From Hahellaceae bacterium (GTDB taxonomy: Bacteria; Pseudomonadota; Gammaproteobacteria; Pseudomonadales; Oleiphilaceae), in contig JACKOD010000001.1 in the NCBI GenBank assembly GCA_024234505.1, positions 62,001 to 126,000 on the forward strand: DNA of 64,000 nucleotides, read 5' to 3'. Position 1 is the first letter of the stretch. Each line of letters opens with the position of its first letter. Below, one piece after another: positions 34,165 to 42,486 of this stretch. The translations under genes were made by a program, and so were the position numbers. The notes beneath the pieces were generated by a model. That model was given only the letters and a program-made list of their open reading frames with translations. It ran no database searches and was not told the DNA's origin.

Positions 34165-35166
34165 TTACCCCCGGTAGTCGCCGGGGGTTTTGCCTGTCCA
34201 ATGTTTGAAACTTCTGTGAAATGAGCGTGGTTCGGCAAAACCGAGCTGGAAGGCAATTTCATGAATCGGCATGTCCGACAGCTGCAAATATTCCTTGGCC
34301 AGTTCCAGTCTCACCTGATCAAGCAGTTCCTGATAGGTCGTATTTTCTGACGCCAGATGGCGTTGTAGCGTGCGTGCATTCATATCCAGCTTTTCAGCTA
34401 CCAGGTCTTTGCGAGACAAGCCTTCGCGTAATTGATTGCGAATAATGTCTTGTACCTGACTACGCAGATCATGGCTGGTATCGAGCGTCCTGAGCTGATG
34501 CAACGCATGTTGTTCCAGCGTTTTACGCAACATCGGGTCGGGCTGGCGCAAAGGGGTTTCCATATACGCCCTGTCAATGACAAGACCGCTACGTTTTTGC
34601 GAGGGGTAGACAGGAGCGTCGAAAGCATCCTCAAACGCTTTTTGTTCACTCGCATTGAGCGGGAATTCCACTTGTACGGACGAGGGGCCTAGCGGTGAGT
34701 TCGCCAGCCAGCGGGCATAGTTACACCATGACAAGAGAACATTGGCAATCATGTGAGGACGAACCAGCGGATCGGTATAACGACACTGCCAAAAGATATT
34801 CATCGAAGATTCGGTGGTTTCAATGGCGGATACGCCCATATCTCCCACCAGCTTCTCATAGGGAATAATGAGGTCAATGGCATCTGCGAGTGTGGCACAG
34901 CTCATGGTGATGTAACCCAGCACGCTGTAAGAACCAGGCTGGACGTACTGGCCGCTTTTTAACCCCAGTAACGGATCCTTGGCTGATTCAATCAGCGCTC
35001 TGAGCAATGTCTGGAATTCAGCGCCTGTAATGCGTGCCTGAGCATCGGTCAGCTGGTCCTGGGTTAATCCTGCATGCACTAAAGCAGCCTGGGTGTCGAG
35101 ACCTGCTTCGTTGGCGTAGCGAAGATATTGCAGCACGGCGGGGGCAGAGGCGAATCCCAAATCCAT
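34165..35166 (-). CDS. AraC-family transcriptional regulator
   Basis: A 333-residue OruR-type regulator: sensor region (about 20-215; GYITMSCATLADAIDLIIPYEKLVGD) and C-terminal AraC HTH (about 235-330; LSRKDLVAEKLDMNARTLQRHL, then IHEIAFQLGFAEPRSFHRSFKHWTGKTPGDYR). It is convergent with the thiolase gene and divergent from the AGPS-like/glpD/FGGY operon, so either could be its target. AGGA lies upstream of the ATG. Its length and domain plan match the other AraC protein in the window (26417-27430), but the sequences are clearly different. Confidence 0.9.
   Translation of the reverse strand: MDLGFASAPAVLQYLRYANEAGLDTQAALVHAGLTQDQLTDAQARITGAEFQTLLRALIESAKDPLLGLKSGQYVQPGSYSVLGYITMSCATLADAIDLIIPYEKLVGDMGVSAIETTESSMNIFWQCRYTDPLVRPHMIANVLLSWCNYARWLANSPLGPSSVQVEFPLNASEQKAFEDAFDAPVYPSQKRSGLVIDRAYMETPLRQPDPMLRKTLEQHALHQLRTLDTSHDLRSQVQDIIRNQLREGLSRKDLVAEKLDMNARTLQRHLASENTTYQELLDQVRLELAKEYLQLSDMPIHEIAFQLGFAEPRSFHRSFKHWTGKTPGDYRG
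34168..34191 (+). terminator. Intrinsic terminator of the thiolase gene
   Basis: CCCCCGG-TAGTCG-CCGGGGG followed by TTTT. The stem lies inside the last codons of the convergent AraC gene. Confidence 0.8.
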
Positions 35167-35424
35167 AGTGATGTCCTGAACTTTGTGTACTTTTCTTTGT
35201 GTACTTTTCCGTTTACTGATGCGTCATTGAACCGGTGTCGTAATTTACCACATTGTGTGTCCCGATAGGTCACTGTGTAAAGCCGATGAAACGCTAGACT
35301 AAGTCATGTTGATGTTTAGCTGTCTGGAATGTCAGCTTTTTCACTATTGCGTTCTGCCTGCCGAAGGCGCATCGCCCTAGTGAGCGATTCCGTGGACCTG
35401 TACAGAATAGAGAGGAGTACGAAA

Positions 35425-37020
35425 ATGAGACGTTGGAATGGTTGGGGTGACGAAGCGAACCAGATGCATTTACCCGCCAATGGCGATCGCTTTCTGATCG
35501 AGCGTATCGGGGATGCGAGCCCCTTGCCCAATGCAACGCTCGATACCGTTCTGGCACAGGTTCCCCAGAGTCGACTGGTCGCCCATCCCTTGATCGTAAC
35601 AGCGGCAGAAGATCGCGTGCGCCACGCCCGAGGACAGAGTCTTCCCGATTGGCTGGCTATGCGAAGCGGCGATTTTGGGGTGTTTCCCGATGGTGTTGCG
35701 TACCCGGAAACCGCCGAACAGGTGGCAGAGCTGGTTCGTTATGCCTATTCGCAGGATATCCTGCTAATACCCTATGGTGGTGGTACCAGTGTGGCGGGCC
35801 ACATTAATCCATTCCAGTCTGAAAAGCCGATATTAACGATCGACATGGGACGAATGAATCGTTTGCTGGACATGGATGAAGCGAGTCAGATTGCGACCCT
35901 GGGGGCCGGCACGCCGGGGCCTCAGCTAGAAGCCCTGTTGCGAGCCCGTGGTTACACGCTGGGTCACTTTCCACAGTCATTTGAATTGTCGACGGTGGGG
36001 GGCTGGGTCGCGAGTCGTTCGAGTGGTCAGCAATCCCTTCGCTATGGTCGGATTGAGCAATTGTTTGCAGGCGGGCGGGTAGAAACACCGTTAGGTTGTC
36101 TGGAGATTCCTACGTTGCCGGCTTCCTCGGCAGGACCCGACATAAGGGAAATGGTCATGGGCTCTGAAGGGCGCATGGGGATTATTTCCGAGGTTAAAGT
36201 CAGAGTCAGTCGTTTGCCGGAAGAAGAACGATTTTATGTGATTTTCTTCCCTGACTGGCAAAAGGCCAAATCAGCCGCGCGTGAACTGGTGCAGCAGCGT
36301 ATTCAGTTATCCATGTTGCGACTGAGCAATGCAATTGAGACTGAAACTCAGTTGGCACTGGCGGGTCATGAGTCGCTGATTGCACTTCTGGAAAGATTTC
36401 TGGCGTTGCGCGGAGCGAGCACAGGCAAATGCATGATGACGCTGGGCATTACCGGCAGCCGTACACAATGTAAAGCGGTGCGGTCTCAGGTGAAAAAGCT
36501 GGTACGTGAATTCGGAGGGATCTATACCGGCACGCATTTGGGTGACAAGTGGGCTGAAAAGCGATTTACCATGCCCTATTTGAGAGAGGCCTTATGGAGC
36601 AAAGGCTATGTAGTGGATACGCTGGAAACAGCAACCGATTGGGACAACGTAGATAACCTTCTGAATCGGATGGAAGAAAATTTGCGTACTGTTATCGCTG
36701 ATCAAGGCGAGAAAGTGCATGTGTTCACGCACTTGTCGCATTTTTATGGGCAGGGCTGCAGCATTTACACCACCTACGTGTTCCGTTCAGCTGATACCTA
36801 CGAAAAAACATTGGCATGGTGGAAAACGCTCAAACACACTACCTCCGAATTAATTGTCAACAATCGTGGCACCATCAGTCATCAGCATGGCGTCGGGAAG
36901 GATCACGCCCCCTATCTCCCCGTCGAAAAGGGGCCGCTGGGAATGAAGGCAATTGAGGCGGTCATGTCTACTTTTGATCCCCAGGGGCAGCTGAATCCAG
37001 GTACGTTACTGGTGGATTAG
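35425..37020 (+). CDS. FAD-binding oxidase, alkylglycerone-phosphate synthase-like
   Basis: A 531-residue flavoprotein of the vanillyl-alcohol-oxidase/PCMH type, close in pattern to alkyl-DHAP synthase (AGPS). The FAD-binding domain (about 100-280) has GGGTSVAGHINP, FPQSFELSTVGGWVASRSSGQQSLRYGRIEQL and VMGSEGRMGIISEVKVRVS; the C-terminal cap holds GTISHQHGVGKDHAPYL, the AGPS-type His-rich active-site loop. AGPS swaps the acyl chain of acyl-DHAP for a fatty alcohol to make ether lipids. AGAGGAG precedes the chosen ATG at 35425. GlpD and an FGGY kinase follow, so the substrate is probably a glycerol- or DHAP-phosphate derivative. The true bacterial reaction is not settled by sequence. Confidence 0.82.
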   Translation: MRRWNGWGDEANQMHLPANGDRFLIERIGDASPLPNATLDTVLAQVPQSRLVAHPLIVTAAEDRVRHARGQSLPDWLAMRSGDFGVFPDGVAYPETAEQVAELVRYAYSQDILLIPYGGGTSVAGHINPFQSEKPILTIDMGRMNRLLDMDEASQIATLGAGTPGPQLEALLRARGYTLGHFPQSFELSTVGGWVASRSSGQQSLRYGRIEQLFAGGRVETPLGCLEIPTLPASSAGPDIREMVMGSEGRMGIISEVKVRVSRLPEEERFYVIFFPDWQKAKSAARELVQQRIQLSMLRLSNAIETETQLALAGHESLIALLERFLALRGASTGKCMMTLGITGSRTQCKAVRSQVKKLVREFGGIYTGTHLGDKWAEKRFTMPYLREALWSKGYVVDTLETATDWDNVDNLLNRMEENLRTVIADQGEKVHVFTHLSHFYGQGCSIYTTYVFRSADTYEKTLAWWKTLKHTTSELIVNNRGTISHQHGVGKDHAPYLPVEKGPLGMKAIEAVMSTFDPQGQLNPGTLLVD

Positions 37021-37072
37021 AGGCCGGTAACGCGCAAGTTAACGCCGGATTGAGGTGAGGGGAGGACAGAGC

Positions 37073-38743
37073 ATGAGAGCGATAGGGCGACCAGGAAAAA
37101 GAGAAGCACTGATTCGGTCATTGCAAGATGATGCGGGGCAGACACTCTGGGATCTGATAATTATTGGTGGCGGCATTACAGGGGCGGGGGTGTTGCGCGA
37201 AGCCACTCGTCTGGGTTTAAAAGTGCTATTGATTGAGCAGCGCGATTTTGCGTGGGGAACCTCGAGCCGGTCTTCAAAAATGGTTCATGGCGGATTGCGA
37301 TATTTGGGCTCGGGGCAGGTGGGGCTCACTCGTGAATCGGTTCAGGAGCGCCAGCGCTTACTGGAGGAAGCTCCAGGTCTGGTCGAGCCGCTACCGTTTC
37401 TGATGGGACATTATAAAGGCATTTTTCCTGGCCCCCGGATATTCAATATGCTTTTGGCTGTCTACGATTTTCTGGCCGGGCGTCGCAATCATCGCTGGTG
37501 GCGGAAAGGAATCAGTGATTTTCTCGCTCCCGGTTTGCGCGTGTCAGGTCTGGAAGGCGCGACACAATTTGGTGATGCGGTGACGGATGATGCGCGTCTG
37601 GTTCTCAGAACATTACAGGAAGCCGTGGCGGAAGGCGGCGAAGTGCTGAATTATGTAGAAGCCGTGCAGCTTCTTAGAGAGGGGGCAGAAAACGCCGGTA
37701 GTGAAGGTTTAGTGTCTGGTGTAACAATGCTGGATCGACAGACGGCAACAAAATTTGATGTTAGAGCGCGCTGTGTGGTGAATGCGACCGGGGCATGGAC
37801 GGATGAACTCCGGGCACAACTGGGGGCACATGCGGCGGTTCGTCCTCTGCGAGGCAGTCATTTGATCGTTCCCGGATGGCGGTTGCCTGTTGCCTTTGCG
37901 GTGAGTTTTTTTCATCAGGACGATAAACGCCCGGTGTTCGCCTTTCCCTGGGAAGGTGTCACCGTGATAGGCACGACCGATCTGGATCATTCTCAGAATA
38001 TGAAGCGTGATGCCAGTATCACGCAAGAAGAAGTCAGCTACTTACTGCGTGCGGCTAATTTACAGTTTCCATCAACGCATTTGGAGGAGGGCGATGTGAT
38101 TGCCACTTACTCCGGGGTGCGCCCCGTAGTGAGTCGTCGTATCCAGCATTCCGATGCAGATAAGACTCAACCCTCAAAAGAAAAGCGGGAACATTCTGTT
38201 TGGGATGATGCCGGTATGATTAGCGTGGCGGGGGGGAAACTGACCACGTTCCGGTTGATAGCGTTGGATGTACTGAAAGCAGCTGCGCCCTATTTACCGG
38301 TAATGTCAGCGGTTCGCGAATCTCGCATTTTCAAGCCGGTAGCTGCCGGAGAAAAGCCTGCATCAATAAATGCCACCCAATGGAAACGTCTGGTGGGTCG
38401 CTACGGTAATGCGGCGACACAGTTGTCCGTGAAACAGATGAATCGCATAGCGCATACCGATACCTTGTGGGCAGAGCTGGAATGGGTACTTGAAAATGAA
38501 ATGGTGGTTCATCTGGAGGATGTCTTATTACGTCGTACCAGGATAGGTTTGCTGTTGGGTCAACAGGTGATGAATCTACTCCCCGATATCAGAATCATGT
38601 GCCAACGCCGGCTGGGATGGGATGATGCCCGCTGGGCGCAGGAAGAGTATGCCTACCGGCAACTGGTGCGACACAGCTACAGCTTGCCAGACCAGGAAGT
38701 CGCCGTCACCGCACGCCATGCCGTACACGCCGAGGTAGCCTGA
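37073..38743 (+). CDS. glpD: FAD-dependent glycerol-3-phosphate dehydrogenase
   Basis: A 556-residue GlpD-family enzyme that oxidises sn-glycerol-3-phosphate to DHAP and feeds the quinone pool. Visible marks are the Rossmann GGGITGAGV (about 32-40), RDFAWGTSSRSSKMVHGGLRYL, LRGSHLIVP, FPWEGVTVIGTTD and AGGKLTTFR. The C-terminal helical domain is present. The start is the ATG at 37073 with GGGGAGG upstream; a GTG at 37055 is rejected. Its stop overlaps the kinase start by one base (TGATG), and it lies 52 bases after the AGPS-like gene. Together they form a three-gene operon. Confidence 0.92.
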   Translation: MRAIGRPGKREALIRSLQDDAGQTLWDLIIIGGGITGAGVLREATRLGLKVLLIEQRDFAWGTSSRSSKMVHGGLRYLGSGQVGLTRESVQERQRLLEEAPGLVEPLPFLMGHYKGIFPGPRIFNMLLAVYDFLAGRRNHRWWRKGISDFLAPGLRVSGLEGATQFGDAVTDDARLVLRTLQEAVAEGGEVLNYVEAVQLLREGAENAGSEGLVSGVTMLDRQTATKFDVRARCVVNATGAWTDELRAQLGAHAAVRPLRGSHLIVPGWRLPVAFAVSFFHQDDKRPVFAFPWEGVTVIGTTDLDHSQNMKRDASITQEEVSYLLRAANLQFPSTHLEEGDVIATYSGVRPVVSRRIQHSDADKTQPSKEKREHSVWDDAGMISVAGGKLTTFRLIALDVLKAAAPYLPVMSAVRESRIFKPVAAGEKPASINATQWKRLVGRYGNAATQLSVKQMNRIAHTDTLWAELEWVLENEMVVHLEDVLLRRTRIGLLLGQQVMNLLPDIRIMCQRRLGWDDARWAQEEYAYRQLVRHSYSLPDQEVAVTARHAVHAEVA

Positions 38744-40299
38744 TGTCGCGCGATTATTTACTCAGCATTGACAATGGTACGCAGAGTATTCGAGCCTTGC
38801 TATTCGATACAGAAGGCAATCTGGTAGGAAAAGGAAAAAAGGAACTGGAGCCTTATTTTTCGACTTACCCAGGCTGGGCGGAACAGCATCCCGAGTACTA
38901 TTGGCAATCACTCAAAGAAGCGTGCGATCAGTTGTGGGCATCTGTCGCCATTGATAAGACGCAGATTCGCGGAATGTCTGTTACCACGCAGCGTGGCACG
39001 GTAATCAACCTGGATGCACAGGGACAACCGTTACGTCCCGCCATCATCTGGTTGGACCAGCGTCACGCCGAAGTGAAAGGACCGCTGAACGGTGCATGGG
39101 GATGGCTCTTCAAGCTGGCTCGGGTGGAAGACGTCATTAAACGTTTTCGCGAGAAATCCCAAGCGATCTGGATCGCTCAAAATCAGCCGGAACTATGGGC
39201 CAGGACGCATAAGTTTCTTTTGCTTTCAGGCTATCTGAATTATCGTTTAACCGGTGAATTCAAAGATTCCATTGGCAGTCAGGTGGGGTATATCCCTTTC
39301 GATTACAAACGCTTGTGCTGGGCCAAGCGTAGTGACTGGCGCTGGCAGGTGTTGCCCATCCAGCAGGATCAATTACCGGAACTGGTACAGCCGGGGATGA
39401 AGATCGGCTACGTAACCAAAGAGGCTGCGCTGCACACAGGAATCCCTCAAGGTTTACCCGTCATCGCGTCTGCTTCGGACAAGGCCTGCGAAATTATAGG
39501 CTCTGGAGGTAATGCACCTCATATCGCTTGTATGAGTTACGGCACCACGGCAACCATCAATACCACCAGTAAAAGGTATGTCGAACCCATAAAATATATG
39601 CCGCCTTATCCTTCGGCAATCCCTAAAGCCTATTGTACTGAAATCATGATATATCGCGGCTTTTGGATGGTCAGCTGGTTTAAAAAGGAGTTTGGTCAGC
39701 GCGAACAGCATATTGCTGAAAGTCGGGGAATTGCACCTGAAATGCTGTTTGACGAGCTGGTCAATCAAGTCCCTCCGGGCTCCATGGGGCTCATGTTGCA
39801 ACCTTACTGGTCTCCGGGGGTGAGAGATCCCGGCCCCGAAGCCAAAGGTGGAATTATTGGTTTTGGTGATGTCCATACGCGAGCGCATATCTATCGGGCC
39901 ATTCTGGAGGGATTGGCTTATGCGCTGCGCGAAGGCAAAGAACGAATCGAAGCGCGCACCGGCGTTAAAATCACCCAATTACGCGTGGCAGGCGGTGGCT
40001 CACAGAGCGATGCGGCCATGCAGCTAACTGCTGATATTTTTGGGTTACCGGCTGAGCGTCCTCATACCTATGAAACGTCGGGCTTAGGTGCAGCAATCGA
40101 CACCGCAGTAGGGTTAGGGATTCACACCGATTTTGATACGGCGATTCAAAGGATGACTCGTGTGGGAAAGGTTTTCTATCCCAACCCCGCAGCGCAGCGA
40201 ACCTATGACAAATTATATCGACAGGTTTATCTCAAGATGTATGCTCAGTTGCAGCCTTTGTACAGGTCGATCCGTGATATTACCGGATATCCTAAATAA
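38743..40299 (+). CDS. FGGY-family carbohydrate kinase (glycerol kinase-like)
   Basis: A 518-residue sugar/polyol kinase. The phosphate loop is SIDNGTQSIRALLFD (from residue 8) and the presumed catalytic Asp is in IIWLDQRHAE. The FGGY C-terminal signature is RVAGGGSQSDAAMQLTADIFGLP, followed by SGLGAAIDTAVGLG. The general plan is that of glycerol kinase, but motifs such as the central CMSYGTTATINTTSKRY differ from housekeeping GlpK, so the substrate may be glycerol or a related polyol. It is co-translated with glpD. No GlpF facilitator is adjacent. Confidence 0.85.
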   Translation: MSRDYLLSIDNGTQSIRALLFDTEGNLVGKGKKELEPYFSTYPGWAEQHPEYYWQSLKEACDQLWASVAIDKTQIRGMSVTTQRGTVINLDAQGQPLRPAIIWLDQRHAEVKGPLNGAWGWLFKLARVEDVIKRFREKSQAIWIAQNQPELWARTHKFLLLSGYLNYRLTGEFKDSIGSQVGYIPFDYKRLCWAKRSDWRWQVLPIQQDQLPELVQPGMKIGYVTKEAALHTGIPQGLPVIASASDKACEIIGSGGNAPHIACMSYGTTATINTTSKRYVEPIKYMPPYPSAIPKAYCTEIMIYRGFWMVSWFKKEFGQREQHIAESRGIAPEMLFDELVNQVPPGSMGLMLQPYWSPGVRDPGPEAKGGIIGFGDVHTRAHIYRAILEGLAYALREGKERIEARTGVKITQLRVAGGGSQSDAAMQLTADIFGLPAERPHTYETSGLGAAIDTAVGLGIHTDFDTAIQRMTRVGKVFYPNPAAQRTYDKLYRQVYLKMYAQLQPLYRSIRDITGYPK

Positions 40300-40328
40300 A
40301 TCATTCACATAGTGAGTATAAGCAACGC

Positions 40329-40497
40329 ATAAAAAAGGCGGGTTGTCAGAGACACCCGCCTGAAAAAACAACAAGAACACGAAAGGACTGAAAGGAAATC
40401 TGTTGGAATTGAATTTCCCGAGACTTAAAAACCAGCGGAGGGACAACAAACTCCTCCGCCTCGGGGATACTACTCAAATCCACGAGTAAGATAATAA
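40329..40497 (-). ncRNA. Candidate structured small RNA, copy 2 (paralogue at 27.5-27.7 kb)
   Basis: The gap after the FGGY kinase carries the second copy. On the minus strand: -10-like TATTATCTT (40496-40488), then the 22-base block identical to copy 1 (40485-40464). The double stem has outer arms CTCGGG/CCCGAG (plus-strand 460-465 and 417-422) and inner arms GCGGAGG/CCTCCGC (435-441 and 453-459), followed by TGGTTTTTAAG. The unit ends with GGCGGGT/ACCCGCC and a T6 run (40360-40331). The outer stem differs in sequence from copy 1 but still pairs, which argues for selection on RNA structure. The intervening 60 bases are only loosely similar to copy 1. I know no named family that fits. Confidence 0.6.
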
Positions 40498-40656
40498 GCT
40501 CGACGAGTTGTTGTTTCTACTGTGAAACAGTTAACAATTGTGATCAGGTGTATTGCTGGTGTTACGGAATGTAAATTCATCCCCCTGCGTTCAGGTCGAG
40601 GAGGATAATGTTGGCGGTATTTGGGGCGATGGAGCGAGGGGGGCAGCGTAGGGTAC

Positions 40657-41652
40657 TTAGACCCGCAGCGAGGCTTCTTTATCTACCGTTTCGTTACCTT
40701 TCCAGCGAGTAATACTGATGGTACCGGTTTCGTAGGCATACTGAAGGCGTTTGAGTGCCAGCTTTTCGATATCTTCGGCTTTGGGCATACCATGACTGTC
40801 ATCGACAGCGCAGATGCTGGTGCCCGCCTGAATGGAAACAAATCCCGCAGTGGTTTTAAACGCTTTCAAGTTGATGCCATCGTGAATACGCTTGAAACAA
40901 CCTGTTGTACAGTGATCCACGTGGGCAAAATGAGCAACGACGGCAAACTGATTCTCACCTACGCGGCAGAGCGCATCCAGAGGGCGAATCAAGTGTCGCA
41001 GGCGACGTGCAATACCAATCAGCAATTCATCCATAATTCCCGGATTGTAACGGGATTTCAGTTGTTGCCAGTTTTTGATACCTAATAGCAGGTAAGTGGT
41101 GGCACCGCCGCGAGACTCCGTGTGAGACAAGCCACCGGTCAGTCGTTCCCGTGCATAGCGCAAATTGCCAATACCCGTGCCGATATCCACGATATTCTGG
41201 GCTTCGAGCTCTTTATTATTTTCAATCAGCAGCTGGTTTGCAGACAGCATGGAGTTTTGCATGTCGGCAATGCGGTCGGCCGCATAAATCCGGGGCAGCA
41301 GCTGGCGGTTCATTTCAGACTTGTAAATGAAGTCATCCACTCCGCGATCAAAAGCTTCAGCCAGGGCTTCGACACCTTCTTTCGCGGTCAATAAAATGAT
41401 GTAAGTAAAATGATTGGTTTGCTCATCCAGCTGTCTGATGTGAGATGCCAGCTGTAATCCGTCCATTTCAGGCATCAACCAATCGGCCACCAGCACACTC
41501 ACCGGACGCTCCTCCAGCATGGTAATTGCCGTGCGGGCATTGCTGGCGAAACGAATATCACGATAGCCGGCCAGCTTGAGGGTTTTACCTATGATTGTAC
41601 TGCTGAATTTAGCGTCATCGACAACGAGAATGGGTAGATCCAGATTTGGCAT
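40657..41652 (-). CDS. Receiver protein with degenerate GGDEF domain
   Basis: A 331-residue PleD-like protein: receiver domain (about 5-130; VVDDAKFSSTIIGKTL, phospho-acceptor Asp57 in LVADWLMPEMDG, LLTAKEGVEALAEAFDRGVDDFI) and a GGDEF-fold domain (about 165-320). The active-site loop reads VGENQF (within LCRVGENQFAVVAHF) instead of GG(D/E)EF, and the metal Asp region is also altered, so cyclase activity is unlikely. It may bind nucleotide or act by protein contact. I choose the ATG at 41652 because MPNLDLPILVVDD is a normal receiver start. It is divergent from yajQ, another c-di-GMP-linked gene. The gap 40300-40656 holds sRNA copy 2. Confidence 0.85.
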   Translation of the reverse strand: MPNLDLPILVVDDAKFSSTIIGKTLKLAGYRDIRFASNARTAITMLEERPVSVLVADWLMPEMDGLQLASHIRQLDEQTNHFTYIILLTAKEGVEALAEAFDRGVDDFIYKSEMNRQLLPRIYAADRIADMQNSMLSANQLLIENNKELEAQNIVDIGTGIGNLRYARERLTGGLSHTESRGGATTYLLLGIKNWQQLKSRYNPGIMDELLIGIARRLRHLIRPLDALCRVGENQFAVVAHFAHVDHCTTGCFKRIHDGINLKAFKTTAGFVSIQAGTSICAVDDSHGMPKAEDIEKLALKRLQYAYETGTISITRWKGNETVDKEASLRV

Positions 41653-41920
41653 AATTTTGTCTTTAAAATCAGTTTTTGTCGGTACGTTGCCGCGGACGGG
41701 AACAAAATGAATACGAAAGCATAGAGGCAAAGATAAAGCCTGTCTATGCCAGTCTGTTGTAGTAGTGAAACAGATCGCGACATCTATGTGAATTGCCCAT
41801 GAATTTTAGCGCGTGCTTGTTTACAATGCCCGCACTAACTCGGGTAAACGTGTGTTTTTGTGTACCTTTGAGGCGAGATAATGCCTCAGGCAGGTTAAAT
41901 TAATTAAGGGGAGAGTGTTT

Positions 41921-42406
41921 ATGCCATCTTTTGATACGGTGTCTGAAGTTGATATGCACGAAGTCACAAATGCAGTGGATCAGGCAAAACGTGAATTAAC
42001 TACACGTTGGGATTTCCGAAATGTGCAGGCTTCATACGAATTGGCCAATGAAACCGTCACCATGACCGCCGAGCAGGAGTTTCAGCTGGAGCAAATGACT
42101 GACATATTACGTATGACTTTTGTAAAACGTAAAGTGGACAGCCGTTGTCTCAATGAAGAAACCGATTCAAAACTGGGAAAAACCGTCAAACGCAGCTACA
42201 AACTCACGCAAGGCATCGATCAACCAACGGCCAAACTCATTGGCAAGCTGGTGAAAGAGTCGGGCAGTAAGGTTCAGGTGGCAATACAGGGTGACAAGGT
42301 GAGAATGACCGGTAAAAAGCGGGATGAGCTTCAGGAAGTAATGGCACTGTTGCGTGAGAGTGAAAGTATCAAGATTCCATTGCAATTTAATAATTTCAGA
42401 GACTAG
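41921..42406 (+). CDS. yajQ: YajQ-family nucleotide/c-di-GMP-binding protein
   Basis: A 161-residue YajQ-type protein with two tandem ferredoxin-like lobes. Marks: MPSFDTVSEVDMHEVTNAVDQAKREL, RWDFRN, and the C-terminal VRMTGKKRDELQEVMALLRE with PLQFNNFRD. Xanthomonas and Pseudomonas YajQ proteins bind c-di-GMP and modulate transcription. An in-frame GTG at 41915 is rejected in favour of the ATG at 41921, with AAGGGGAGAG upstream. It is monocistronic and convergent with the AmpG-like gene. Confidence 0.95.
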   Translation: MPSFDTVSEVDMHEVTNAVDQAKRELTTRWDFRNVQASYELANETVTMTAEQEFQLEQMTDILRMTFVKRKVDSRCLNEETDSKLGKTVKRSYKLTQGIDQPTAKLIGKLVKESGSKVQVAIQGDKVRMTGKKRDELQEVMALLRESESIKIPLQFNNFRD

Positions 42407-42486
42407 AGCGAATGGAGATTTTGCTATTCATTAGCTTGTCGCATGGATAAAAGTGATACACCCTCTGGATATATTGTGTCGACTGG

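Noticed and set aside
39454..39978. 174-codon minus-strand frame inside the FGGY kinase gene
   Set aside because: Antisense shadow; the sense strand has a complete kinase.
40525..40550. FNR/CRP-like words near TTGTGATC downstream of the FGGY kinase
   Set aside because: Only a half site matches; the second half is absent.
40621..41085. 154-codon plus-strand frame opposite the degenerate GGDEF gene
   Set aside because: Antisense to a receiver-GGDEF protein with clear motifs; no independent support.
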